64,000 nucleotides of DNA, from NCBI GenBank assembly GCA_020633205.1, contig JACKEB010000017.1, forward strand, positions 1 through 64,000, read 5' to 3'. Positions within the stretch are counted from its first letter, which is position 1. The number at the start of each line of letters is the position of its first letter. Under the pieces are notes generated by a model. It was given only the letters and a program-made list of their open reading frames with translations. It made no database searches and was not told the DNA's origin. Source of the DNA: Polyangiaceae bacterium. GTDB taxonomy: Bacteria; Myxococcota_A; Polyangia; Polyangiales; Polyangiaceae. Position numbers and translations under genes: made by a program. Shown here in pieces: positions 44,372 through 52,267 of the stretch.

Positions 44372-44926
44372 CTAGCTCTCGTTGACTTCGTGGAGGTGTT
44401 GGCGCGCCCGCTTTGCTCGCTGCTCCAACGTGAGGAAGCCCGAGCGATCGACCGCGTGCTCGTTGGCGCGAATCACGTCGGCCAACGCCATCGCAGCCAA
44501 GCCTTCTTCCTCTCGCGTTGTAGTGGCGCCGTCACCCCGGTTGACCACCATCACTTGGAAGAACTCGGACTCACCGGGCGCGCGCTGATCACCGCGCGCA
44601 ACCACGTCGAGCTGGAACCGCTCGTCGTTTCCGTGCGCCATCACGACACTCACGGCGCCTTCACGAAGCGGTAGTACACCGGCCACCTTCCAGCGACCAA
44701 GCTGACTCCCGGCGGTCAGGGGGGCGACCAACTGGAAACCCATGTGTGCGGTGGAGGAAACACCTTCACTCGTATCCTCGGGGTTCACGGTTGACGCCCC
44801 CGCGGAAACAACAGTTGGACTGGCTGGGGCAGCATTCCCCATCCCGCTGACCAGCGCCACCGATGCCGCCGCACCAAGACCCAACGCCTGTGCAGCTTCG
44901 CGGCGACTGACTTTCGCGCTCTTCAT
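44372..44926 (-). CDS. Tat-exported protein of unknown function, first gene of the radical SAM operon
   Basis: 184 residues. The N terminus has a twin-arginine signal (KVSRREAAQALGLGAAASVAL). The mature part has a beta-rich centre (RWKVAGVLPLREGAVSVVMA, FQLDVVARGD, EFFQVMVVNRGDGA) and a helical end rich in Ala, Arg and His. GGAGG stands eight bases before the ATG. Tat export suggests that it is folded, carries a cofactor or is modified before export, which would fit a product of the radical SAM enzymes encoded with it. No family recognised. It is the main candidate substrate along with the MopE-like lipoprotein. Confidence 0.7.
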   Translation of the reverse strand: MKSAKVSRREAAQALGLGAAASVALVSGMGNAAPASPTVVSAGASTVNPEDTSEGVSSTAHMGFQLVAPLTAGSQLGRWKVAGVLPLREGAVSVVMAHGNDERFQLDVVARGDQRAPGESEFFQVMVVNRGDGATTTREEEGLAAMALADVIRANEHAVDRSGFLTLEQRAKRARQHLHEVNES

Positions 44927-45225
44927 ATGACAAGCCTCCGTCCCTGAGTGTCCTTTATTTTCGCAGGTTTCGTCAACGGGCCGGCCGTCCCGATGACACT
45001 ATTGTGTACGACCTCGTGCGCCTGGGGGACCACATCGGGACCACCCGTTGGGTGTCCGACGCGGCGCGCCGCGCGCTCCCTAGACTCCCCTGGTCGCTGC
45101 ACCACGCTGCATGACGCAACGTACCAACTGCAGCTTACTGAAGGTGTTTGGGTGGCGCGCTCGGACAAGCTGGACCCCAGCGCCTTGGCACCGCTTGGCG
45201 TCCAGGGCGCGCCGCGGGATATTTT
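44927..45225. other. Intergenic upstream of the radical SAM operon
   Basis: About 300 bases separating the end of the ClpB-like gene from the Tat-protein gene on the same strand. It should hold the operon promoter and the ClpB terminator. No clear boxes, hairpin with T-tract or small gene was recognised. Confidence 0.5.
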
Positions 45226-47820
45226 TCACATGGATTCGTTGGTGATGCTGAACTCTCCGTCCAACCACCGAACGCGTAGGCGTGTACCCGCCTCGGCATG
45301 CTTGCTCAGAATGGCTTCTGCCAGTGGATCCTGAATTTGCCGTACCACGGCACGCTTGAGCGGTCGTGCGCCGAGCGCCGGCTCGTAGCCTAGCTCCACC
45401 AATCGATCTTTGGCGGCCTCATCCACCTCCACGTCGAGCCCCCGGTCCTGGAGCATCCGCTGCACTTTTCCAAGCTGGATATCGACGATCTGTCTCAGGT
45501 GGGCACGCAGCAACGGGCGGAAAACCACGACGTCGTCGACACGGTTCAAGAACTCAGGTCGGAAGAAGTCGGACAGCTCGTTGAGCAAGACGTCGCGCAA
45601 GGCTTCGCGTCCTTCATCATGCTCGAACAGGCCGGCGTCAGTGTCCAAGATGCGCTGGGACCCGATGTTGCTCGTCAGGATGACCACCGTGTTGGAGAAG
45701 TCAGCGAGCCGGCCACGACCGTCGGTGAGCCGGCCATCATCGAGTACCTGAAGTAGCAGGTTGAACACGTCTTGGTGGGCCTTCTCCACTTCGTCGAAGA
45801 GCAGCACCGAGTAGGGGCGACGACGGACGGCCTCGGTCAGGAACCCACCTTGCTCGCTATCAGCGTAGCCTGGTGGTGCGCCAATCAAGCGCTGGGCCAT
45901 GTGGCGCTCCGCAAACTCGCTCATGTCCAGGCGCGTGAGCGCCTGCTCATCATCGAACAGGAACTCCGCGACGGCCTTGGCGAGCTCGGTCTTGCCAACG
46001 CCGCTCGGTCCTAGAAACAAGAAGGAGCCAATTGGCTTTCCTGGATCCCGTAGGCCGACACGACCGCGACGTACCGCCTTGCTCACCGCACGCACCGCGT
46101 CGTCCTGGCCCACGACCCTTTGCTCGAGTCGTTGCTCCATCTGCAGGAGCTTTTCGGCCTCTTCTTCCAGCATCTTTGCCACGGGGATACCGGTCCAGAT
46201 CGCAAGCGTCTCAGCCACGACCGCGTCGTCGAGAGGGCAAGGCTTGGTCTGCAGTCCCAGCTTGCGTACAGCGGACTGAGCAGCGTCGAGCCGCGAACGG
46301 AGGCCCGGAATCGTCACGTGCTCTAGCTCGCCGAGGCGCGCGAACTCCTTGGCGGCCTGTGCTTTCTCTTTGTCGGCGAGCGCCTGGGTCAGTTCGTTGT
46401 CGAGCGCGCGCATGGCCGCGACCGCGCCACGGCGACTCTCTGCTTTCGTGCGCAACTCCGTAACTCGCGGCTCGAGAGCCGAGCGCTCCTCGTTCAGTAC
46501 TTGGCGAGTCTTGACGCTTGCGACGTCTTCCGCGTCCGCGAGGCTCAGAAGCTGCGCGTCGAGAGACTCCAAACGCCGGAGCGCCCCGTCGGCCTCGCGG
46601 GGGAGACCATCTTGTTCTACTCGATAGGACGCGGCAGCCTCGTCGAGCAAGTCCACTGCGCTATCCGGGAGGAAACGATCTTGAAGATAGCGCTTGGCGA
46701 GGTTCACCGCAGCCACGATCGCGCTGTCACTGATCTGAATGTCGTGCCGCTCCTCGTACTTGATGGCGATCCCCCGCAGAATCTCGATAGCCTGCGCGGT
46801 GGACGGTTCGGCGATGTCCAACAGGGTAAAGGAGCGCAGCAGGCTGCCGTCGCGCTCTTGCAACTTCCGCAAGCCCTCGGGCGTCGTGGTTCCCAACATG
46901 CGGAGTTCGCCTCGCTGCAAGGCGGAGGCAATCAACTCACCCACGGCTGACCCGCTACCGGTCTGCGCGAGCAACGTATCGATCCCCCTCACGACCAAGA
47001 CGTTGTTTCCTCGCTCGTCGTTGAGCACGCTGAGCAAGCGCTTCACACGCTCTTCCATCTCGCCACGCAGGCGCGGTCCGGCCAGGAGCTGGCCCGGCTG
47101 GAGCTCGAGCAGGTGCACGCCGACCATCGACGTCGGCACGTCTCCCTTCGCAAGACGAGCTGCGAGGCCCCTCACTACCGCGCTCTTGCCAACACCGGGT
47201 TCGCCGACAAGGAGCGGGTGCTGCTTGCTACGCCGCTCGAGGATCGTAATCAGACGCCGCAGCTCGACGTCTCGACCGATCATCGGATCGAGGACGCCGT
47301 TGCGAGCCAACTCAACCAAGTCGCGAGGCGTCGCGGTGAGCTCGCTGGCTGGCCTGACCATAGGCCGCGGCACTTGTTTCAACGAGGGAACATACTCTCG
47401 TAGGCTCCCAGGGCGAATGCCTGCGGCTTCGAGCACTTCACCGGTGGGGCCACCAATCTCCTGGGACAGGGCATTCAACAACTGCTCTACCCCAACCTGT
47501 TCGACGTGATCCCGTTCGGCCTCCCGCTCAGCACGCTCGAGCAGATCGAGCAGTCGGGTCGAGAGGTACGCCTCTTCACCGCTGGCGGGGAGCTCAGCCA
47601 GGCGCTGCTCCGTCGCGGATCCAAGGAGTGCCGGATCGACTCCTGCGAGGCGCAGGACGTGCGCCACGCCCGGGTCTCGGTCCACAGCACGAAATAGCAG
47701 GTGAAGCGGAGTCACCTCTGCGTGCTTGCGCTCGTCGGCTAGCGTCTGCGCTCCGGCGACCAACGCCTTTGCATCGGGTCGGAAGCGCGCGAGGCTGAGT
47801 TTGGTGGTGGCTTCTGCCAT
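45226..47820 (-). CDS. ClpB/ClpA-like AAA+ ATPase with degenerate first Walker B
   Basis: 864 residues from MAEATTKLSLARFRPDA. N-domain, first AAA+ module (Walker A GEPGVGKS at 206-213), a coiled-coil middle domain of about 120 residues as in ClpB, and a second AAA+ module with GPSGVGKTELAKA and VLLFDEVEKAH. The first Walker B reads VLVVRGID (274-281) where disaggregases have a hydrophobic strand plus Asp-Glu. The usual pore tyrosine region is LAGPRLRGEMEER in place of AGAKYRGEFEER. The second pore loop is GAPPGYADSEQGG. Module 1 is therefore probably unable to hydrolyse ATP. A chaperone role is likely, but this is not a standard ClpB; TssH-like use is not supported by neighbours. Confidence 0.8.
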   Translation of the reverse strand: MAEATTKLSLARFRPDAKALVAGAQTLADERKHAEVTPLHLLFRAVDRDPGVAHVLRLAGVDPALLGSATEQRLAELPASGEEAYLSTRLLDLLERAEREAERDHVEQVGVEQLLNALSQEIGGPTGEVLEAAGIRPGSLREYVPSLKQVPRPMVRPASELTATPRDLVELARNGVLDPMIGRDVELRRLITILERRSKQHPLLVGEPGVGKSAVVRGLAARLAKGDVPTSMVGVHLLELQPGQLLAGPRLRGEMEERVKRLLSVLNDERGNNVLVVRGIDTLLAQTGSGSAVGELIASALQRGELRMLGTTTPEGLRKLQERDGSLLRSFTLLDIAEPSTAQAIEILRGIAIKYEERHDIQISDSAIVAAVNLAKRYLQDRFLPDSAVDLLDEAAASYRVEQDGLPREADGALRRLESLDAQLLSLADAEDVASVKTRQVLNEERSALEPRVTELRTKAESRRGAVAAMRALDNELTQALADKEKAQAAKEFARLGELEHVTIPGLRSRLDAAQSAVRKLGLQTKPCPLDDAVVAETLAIWTGIPVAKMLEEEAEKLLQMEQRLEQRVVGQDDAVRAVSKAVRRGRVGLRDPGKPIGSFLFLGPSGVGKTELAKAVAEFLFDDEQALTRLDMSEFAERHMAQRLIGAPPGYADSEQGGFLTEAVRRRPYSVLLFDEVEKAHQDVFNLLLQVLDDGRLTDGRGRLADFSNTVVILTSNIGSQRILDTDAGLFEHDEGREALRDVLLNELSDFFRPEFLNRVDDVVVFRPLLRAHLRQIVDIQLGKVQRMLQDRGLDVEVDEAAKDRLVELGYEPALGARPLKRAVVRQIQDPLAEAILSKHAEAGTRLRVRWLDGEFSITNESM

Positions 47821-47932
47821 GTCCCTTAGTACTCCGGACTCGCCGGCGGCCAAAGAACGGCTCACGCCCGGGGCGCACACGGCGGTCACGGCAGGTCTGG
47901 CGCAGAGCCTCAGACTGACTTAGATGTAACCG

Positions 47933-48202
47933 GTGGCCGCAAACGTCGTGATGTACCGCACCCGGTTCTGCCCCTACTGCATCCGGGCCAACTTCCTGCT
48001 GAAGGGCAAGCACGTCAGCTTCCAGGAGATCGACGTGTCGGGGGACCTCGAGCGACGAGCCTGGCTGAGAGAAGCCACCGGACAGCACACCGTGCCGCAA
48101 ATCTTCATCAACGATCGCTCCATCGGCGGCTTCTCGGAGCTCTCGGCGCTGGAGCACAGCGGACAGCTAGACCGCCTGCTCGCTGAAGAGCCGCAGCCGT
48201 GA
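47933..48202 (+). CDS. Glutaredoxin, GrxC-like
   Basis: 89 residues from a GTG. Dithiol active site CPYC in VVMYRTRFCPYCIRAN, the cis-proline strand TVPQIFINDRSIGGF and the usual helix order. It reduces disulfides with glutathione in the cytosol. The gene stands alone; a dispersed hairpin follows its stop by a few bases and may end the transcript. Confidence 0.9.
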   Translation: MAANVVMYRTRFCPYCIRANFLLKGKHVSFQEIDVSGDLERRAWLREATGQHTVPQIFINDRSIGGFSELSALEHSGQLDRLLAEEPQP

Positions 48203-48208
48203 ACGCTG

Positions 48209-48233
48209 TTTGTTCGCGTCCCCCGGGCGCGAA
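48209..48233. repeat. Dispersed hairpin repeat, second copy
   Basis: TGTTTG followed by TTCGCG and CGCGAA arms around a CCCCGGG-like centre, matching the element at 8483-8507. It lies seven bases after the glutaredoxin stop, where it may act as a terminator without a T-tract. Confidence 0.6.
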
Positions 48234-48279
48234 CACAGCTTCGGCGCGGGGTGAGCAGCGCCTCCAGCACGGCGCCTGT

Positions 48280-48300
48280 CTCGATAGCTCAGTTGGTGTA
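48280..48300 (+). other. tRNA D-arm-like fragment
   Basis: CTCGATAGCTCAGTTGGTGTAG has the tRNA D-stem and loop consensus (TAGCTCAG, TTGGT). Neither an anticodon arm nor a T-arm (GGTTCGAATCC) follows, since the prepilin peptidase gene starts within 12 bases. It looks like a truncated tRNA remnant or a chance match. Confidence 0.4.
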
Positions 48301-48311
48301 GATTCCGAGCC

Positions 48312-49277
48312 TTGCAGCTGAGCGACTTCCCCCACGTCTTCTTGCTGGCGTTCGCGATCCCGTTCGGGTTGGCCTTCGGCAGCTTCCTGAACGTCGTGAT
48401 CTATCGCTTGCCTCGTGGAGAGAACCTCGCCTACCCCGGCAGCGCTTGCCCAGCGTGTGGAAAGCCGATCCGCGGCTATGACAACATCCCGGTCCTGAGC
48501 TGGGTGGTTCTTCGCGGAAAAGCCCGCTGTTGCCAGGCGCCCATCTCGGCACGCTACCCGTTGGTTGAGCTGGTTGGCGGACTCGCGGCATACGCGATCA
48601 TCGAAGTCGTGGTGATGGGGCTACCGCCAGAGACGAACGCCTGGACGGCGCTCGGGCTGTTCTGCGCGAACCTGGCGCTCACCCTCGGGCTAGTCGCGGC
48701 GGCATTCATCGACGTCGAGCACATGATTCTTCCGGATGAGATCACCCTGGGGGGCGCAGTCCTGGGCTTCGCAACGAGCTTCGTGCGTCCAGGAATCGAA
48801 TGGCAGGAGTCGCTGCTTGGGGCAGCGATTGGCTTCTTGATGGTCTGGCTGCCTTTTGACGTCTTGTATCGCAAGCTCCGAGGGCAGGCGGGCATGGGCC
48901 TAGGGGACGCCAAGCTCCTGTTGCTCGCTGGCGCCTGGTTCGGTTGGGTGGGCGCAGTGTTCGCGCTCTTCGTCGGCGCTTTCCAGGGCACCCTCGGCGC
49001 TATCGTGATGCTGGTCTCTAGAGGCCAGATCAGCGAGCCTGAGGCAGTGCAGCGCCAGCGGGAGGAACTGCAGCAAGCCATTGAGGCAGCAGAGGGTGAG
49101 GAGCGTGAAGCGTTGCTCGCGGAGTTCGAAGCCGACCCATTGGCAGAGGAGTCCGATGGCAGTTTCAGCCAGGCCCGTTTGGCGTTTGGCCCATTCTTGG
49201 TGCTGGCCATCTTGGAGTATCAGTTCTTCGGTCCCTACCTGATCGCGGAGCTCAGAGACTGGATGCTTGGCGCATGA
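48312..49277 (+). CDS. pilD: Prepilin peptidase / N-methyltransferase
   Basis: 321 residues from a TTG start. N-terminal methyltransferase domain with FGSFLNVVIYRLPRG and CPACGKPI...RCCQAPIS. Then come the aspartic protease membrane core with the two catalytic Asp in AAAFIDVEHMILPDE and GMGLGDAKLL. The second cysteine pair reads ARCCQ where CxxC is usual. A charged insertion of about 45 residues (SEPEAVQRQREEL...) lies between the last helices. It cleaves and methylates type IV prepilins and type II pseudopilins in the inner membrane. No pil genes are adjacent. It overlaps the next lipoprotein gene by four bases (ATGA). Confidence 0.9.
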   Translation: MQLSDFPHVFLLAFAIPFGLAFGSFLNVVIYRLPRGENLAYPGSACPACGKPIRGYDNIPVLSWVVLRGKARCCQAPISARYPLVELVGGLAAYAIIEVVVMGLPPETNAWTALGLFCANLALTLGLVAAAFIDVEHMILPDEITLGGAVLGFATSFVRPGIEWQESLLGAAIGFLMVWLPFDVLYRKLRGQAGMGLGDAKLLLLAGAWFGWVGAVFALFVGAFQGTLGAIVMLVSRGQISEPEAVQRQREELQQAIEAAEGEEREALLAEFEADPLAEESDGSFSQARLAFGPFLVLAILEYQFFGPYLIAELRDWMLGA

Positions 49278-49699
49278 ATCGTATCCCTGCGGTACCGATC
49301 GGGCGCATTGCGCTGTGCCTCGTCGCAACCGTTCTGCTTGGGTGTGGGAGCGACCTACGTCGCGCTCGAGTTGGCAGCCACCCGGTGAACGGCTCGGAAC
49401 CGGAGGTCGTCGACTTTCCACCGCCGCCCGCCGAGGTGGAAGAGCTTCCTGCGGATCCTGGACCGCCATGCGTCTGGGTGGACGGGCGCTGGGAGTACGT
49501 TGGGCGACGTTGGGAGTGGCAAGACGGCGCCTACGTGCAAGCCCCAGCGAGCTGCTTTTACGCGCCCCCAGTGATGGTCTGGTTGCCCTCGGAAACGGGC
49601 GGTGAGCTGTATTACCTCTCTGGGCACTGGTACACCGACGACGGCGCCAGCTGCCAGGAACCCAAGGCCTGCCGAATCAAAGAAAGCAACGACGGCTGA
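49274..49699 (+). CDS. Small lipoprotein with Trp-rich YXWXXGXW-like repeats
   Basis: 141 residues. Signal peptide with lipobox LLGC, a Pro/Glu-rich spacer, then Trp-rich segments (CVWVDGRWEYVGRRWEWQDG, LYYLSGHWYTDDG) resembling WXXGXW repeats of bacterial surface lipoproteins. The start overlaps the prepilin peptidase stop (ATGA), so they are co-transcribed. Role unknown. Confidence 0.65.
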   Translation: MNRIPAVPIGRIALCLVATVLLGCGSDLRRARVGSHPVNGSEPEVVDFPPPPAEVEELPADPGPPCVWVDGRWEYVGRRWEWQDGAYVQAPASCFYAPPVMVWLPSETGGELYYLSGHWYTDDGASCQEPKACRIKESNDG

Positions 49700-49708
49700 C
49701 GCGTCGAA

Positions 49709-49734
49709 GGCGCCGACCGGAACCGGACGGCGCC
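49709..49734. terminator. Hairpin between convergent genes
   Basis: GGCGCCG and CGGCGCC arms with an inner CCGG/CCGG pairing, ten bases after the Trp-rich lipoprotein stop and 25 bases before the end of the convergent TetR gene. No T-tract. Confidence 0.55.
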
Positions 49735-49758
49735 CTCGTAGCAGCTGCTTGGGCCGCT

Positions 49759-50535
49759 CTACTCCGCGGCGAATACAGGGCCGCTGTTGACCCGGGCCGC
49801 CGCCAACGCTTCTTCTGCGGAGGCGAGTGCCTCCGCCGCTGGTTCATCTTGTTCGGGGGGCACGCTGGCCGCGAGGGGCGAGCTCGGGCGCACGTTGGGC
49901 AGCGGCGGGATGCGCACGTTGCGCCCGGCGTACTGCCGATAGATCAGCACGCGCAGCAGCTGTAGCGCACCGTCGATGTCGACGTCCTCGGAGTCGAGCT
50001 GCCACTGCAGGAAGATACCCTCCAGCAAGCCGACCACCAGAAACGCGGAACGCTCGAGGCGCCGGGTCTCCTCGTCGGGGACGAGCTTGCGCATCTCCTC
50101 TACCATTGCCGCACGGTAAGCGCGGTAGATGTTCTGGATGCGGGTGCGCACGCCGCTATCCGCATGGGAACGCTCGAGGGCGATCTGCATGATCAAGCGA
50201 AGCGTGTCAGGTTGCTCTTCGACCTGCTGGCGTACGTCTGCGAGGAAGATGTCGATCTTCTCCAGCATCGTGCCGCCGGACTGCACCTGATTCGCCAGGC
50301 GCCGCATATACGTTTGCGCGGCCTGCTCGAGCACGGCAACGAGGATGTCTTCTTTTCCACCCTTGAAGTGCCAGTAGATGCTCGACGGCGACGCCTGCGC
50401 GCGAGTGGCGATCTCGTCGACGCTGGTGGCGGCGTAACCTTGACGTGAAAAGAGGTAACCCGCGGCGCGCAGCACGCGCTCCTTGGAGTTGCCTCGGCGG
50501 GGTCGTTCGACAGAGGGGGTGTCCATGGCGGGCAT
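49759..50535 (-). CDS. TetR-family transcriptional regulator
   Basis: 258 residues from the ATG giving MPAMDTPSVERPRRG; an ATG three codons later is possible. N-terminal helix-turn-helix with RVLRAAGYLFSRQGYAATSV and ASPSSIYWHFKGGKEDI, typical of TetR. The ligand-binding part is longer than average, with a Pro/Ala/Glu-rich tail of about 50 residues. A perfect palindrome, AGTAGGA-CT-TCCTACT, lies about 170 bases upstream and could be its operator. The divergent gene is the phosphohexomutase, which it might control. The ligand is unknown. Confidence 0.85.
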   Translation of the reverse strand: MPAMDTPSVERPRRGNSKERVLRAAGYLFSRQGYAATSVDEIATRAQASPSSIYWHFKGGKEDILVAVLEQAAQTYMRRLANQVQSGGTMLEKIDIFLADVRQQVEEQPDTLRLIMQIALERSHADSGVRTRIQNIYRAYRAAMVEEMRKLVPDEETRRLERSAFLVVGLLEGIFLQWQLDSEDVDIDGALQLLRVLIYRQYAGRNVRIPPLPNVRPSSPLAASVPPEQDEPAAEALASAEEALAAARVNSGPVFAAE

Positions 50536-50706
50536 GTGTCTAACCCAACCAGACGGTGCGCTCCAAGAGCAATCGAACGTCCGCTCCAGTTCTCCCTCCC
50601 CCCAAAAACCAGCAGAAAACTGCGTATAAGCGAGTGGAACCGAGTTTTGTGGCGGCATTCCATGGACTTGGAATGCCCCCCCTCGGCCGCCAAACCCAAT
50701 CTTAAC

Positions 50707-50732
50707 AGTAGGACTTCCTACTTTTTATTTTT
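50707..50732. promoter_or_regulatory. Palindrome plus T-tract in a divergent promoter region
   Basis: AGTAGGA and TCCTACT with a CT centre (50707-50722), followed by TTTTATTTTTG. It reads as a TetR-type operator between the tetR-like and phosphohexomutase genes, or as a plus-strand intrinsic terminator. As a terminator it would imply a short, unlisted plus-strand transcript here. Its AT-rich composition is unlike the surroundings. Confidence 0.5.
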
Positions 50733-50764
50733 GTAGTTGGCGCCGCGGGAACAGTCCAAGGCGA

Positions 50765-50778
50765 GTTTGGGGGTGAGG
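50765..50778 (+). repeat. Dispersed 14-bp motif, exact copy
   Basis: GTTTGGGGGTGAGG, about 100 bases upstream of the phosphohexomutase start. Confidence 0.7.
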
Positions 50779-50879
50779 CGCACCAGCTCGCCCCGGGGCC
50801 AACCCCCGCTACGGCGTCCCCGGAAGCGCTGCGTGATAACCGCGCCTCCAGGCGCCTGCTCTGCTATGCCGGGCGCCTC

Positions 50880-52262
50880 ATGACGGACTTCCCCGCTCAC
50901 ATCTTTCGTGAATACGACATCCGCGGAGTCGCCGATCGCGACCTGACCGATGAGCTGACTCAGCGCATTGGTGCGGGCCTCGCCCGCCTGCTGCGTCCAG
51001 CGAGCGGAAAGGCACCACACGTCGTCGTGGGCCGTGACTGCCGCGCCTCAGGACCGCGCTTGTTCGAAGCGCTGCTCAAGGGCTTGACCAGTGGCGGTGC
51101 TCACGTGACGGATGTGGGAGTCGGCCCGACGCCGCTGGTCTACTTCGGGGTGCATCACTTGGACGCCGATGGCGGGGTGATGATCACCGGTAGTCACAAC
51201 CCGGGCAACGAGAACGGCTTCAAGATCATGAAGGGGAAGGCGTCGTTCTTCGGTGACGACATCCGAGCCCTCAAGGAGCTAGCCCAGGGCGGCGAGCTCG
51301 CCGAACGAAGCCGCGGCTCCATCGAGACGGTGCCGATCCAAGAAGCCTACTTGACCCAGCTGCGCCAGGACATTTCCCTAGGGCAACGCAAGCTAAAGGT
51401 GGTGCTCGACGCCGGTAACGGCGCCGGCGGTCCGCTGGGCGTCCAGGCACTCAAGGGCTGCGGCATCGAGCCGATCCAGCTGTTCTGCGACATGAACGGT
51501 AGCTTCCCGAATCATCATCCCGATCCTACAGTCGTGGAGAACCTCAAGGATCTAATGGCCACGATGCAGAAGGAAGGTGCAGACGTGGGCATCGCCTTCG
51601 ACGGCGACGCAGATCGCCTGGGCGTCGTGGACAAAGACGGCAGCGTGATCTGGGGCGATCGCTTGCTCGCACTCTTCGCGCGGCGCGTGCTCGAGCAACG
51701 CCCCGGAGCTGCGGTGATCGGCGAAGTGAAGTGCTCTCAGTCGATGTACGACGACATCGCCAAGCATGGCGGTAAGCCGATCATGTGGCGCACGGGTCAC
51801 TCGCTGATCAAGAGCAAGATGAAGCAAGAGCACGCCGCGCTGGCCGGGGAAATGAGCGGCCACTTCTTCTTCGCTGACCGCTACTTCGGCTTCGACGACG
51901 GCATCTACGCCGCCCTGCGTCTGCTCGAAATCTTGAGCCACTCTGGCCAGAGCATCTCCGAACTGCTGGCGGATCTGCCTCAGGGCCACACCACGCCGGA
52001 AATCCGCATGGATTGTCCCGACGACAAGAAGTTCGCCGTGGTGGAGCAGGTGAAGGCAGCGCTCGCCGCCGAAGGCAACGGCGAGCTGAGCGACATCGAC
52101 GGCGTGCGCGTCTCCTACCCTGACGGTTCCTGGGGCCTCGCCCGTGCATCGAACACCGGCCCCATCATCGTCTTGCGTTTCGAGGCCCAAACTCCAGAGC
52201 GCCTCCAAGAGCTGAAGGGGCATGTGGAAGGCTTGGTCGCCAGCGCGACCGCCAACGCCTGA
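50880..52262 (+). CDS. Phosphomannomutase/phosphoglucomutase
   Basis: 460 residues of the alpha-D-phosphohexomutase superfamily, AlgC/ManB subgroup. FREYDIRG at the N terminus, phosphoserine loop VMITGSHNPGNENGFK, metal loop IAFDGDADRLG, sugar-binding loop AGEMSGHFFF, and phosphate-binding RASNTGP near the C terminus are all intact. It interconverts hexose 1- and 6-phosphates for LPS, exopolysaccharide and glycogen. prmC follows after five bases and may be co-transcribed. Confidence 0.9.
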   Translation: MTDFPAHIFREYDIRGVADRDLTDELTQRIGAGLARLLRPASGKAPHVVVGRDCRASGPRLFEALLKGLTSGGAHVTDVGVGPTPLVYFGVHHLDADGGVMITGSHNPGNENGFKIMKGKASFFGDDIRALKELAQGGELAERSRGSIETVPIQEAYLTQLRQDISLGQRKLKVVLDAGNGAGGPLGVQALKGCGIEPIQLFCDMNGSFPNHHPDPTVVENLKDLMATMQKEGADVGIAFDGDADRLGVVDKDGSVIWGDRLLALFARRVLEQRPGAAVIGEVKCSQSMYDDIAKHGGKPIMWRTGHSLIKSKMKQEHAALAGEMSGHFFFADRYFGFDDGIYAALRLLEILSHSGQSISELLADLPQGHTTPEIRMDCPDDKKFAVVEQVKAALAAEGNGELSDIDGVRVSYPDGSWGLARASNTGPIIVLRFEAQTPERLQELKGHVEGLVASATANA

Positions 52263-52267
52263 GTTTC

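Larger units (their letters stand above)
50536..50879. other. Divergent intergenic region
   Basis: About 340 bases. Besides the palindrome at 50707 it holds one exact copy of the dispersed motif at 50765-50778. No gene was recognised. Confidence 0.6.

Noticed and set aside
48280..48355. Complete tRNA gene
   Set aside because: No anticodon arm, T-arm or CCA end follows the D-arm-like bases.
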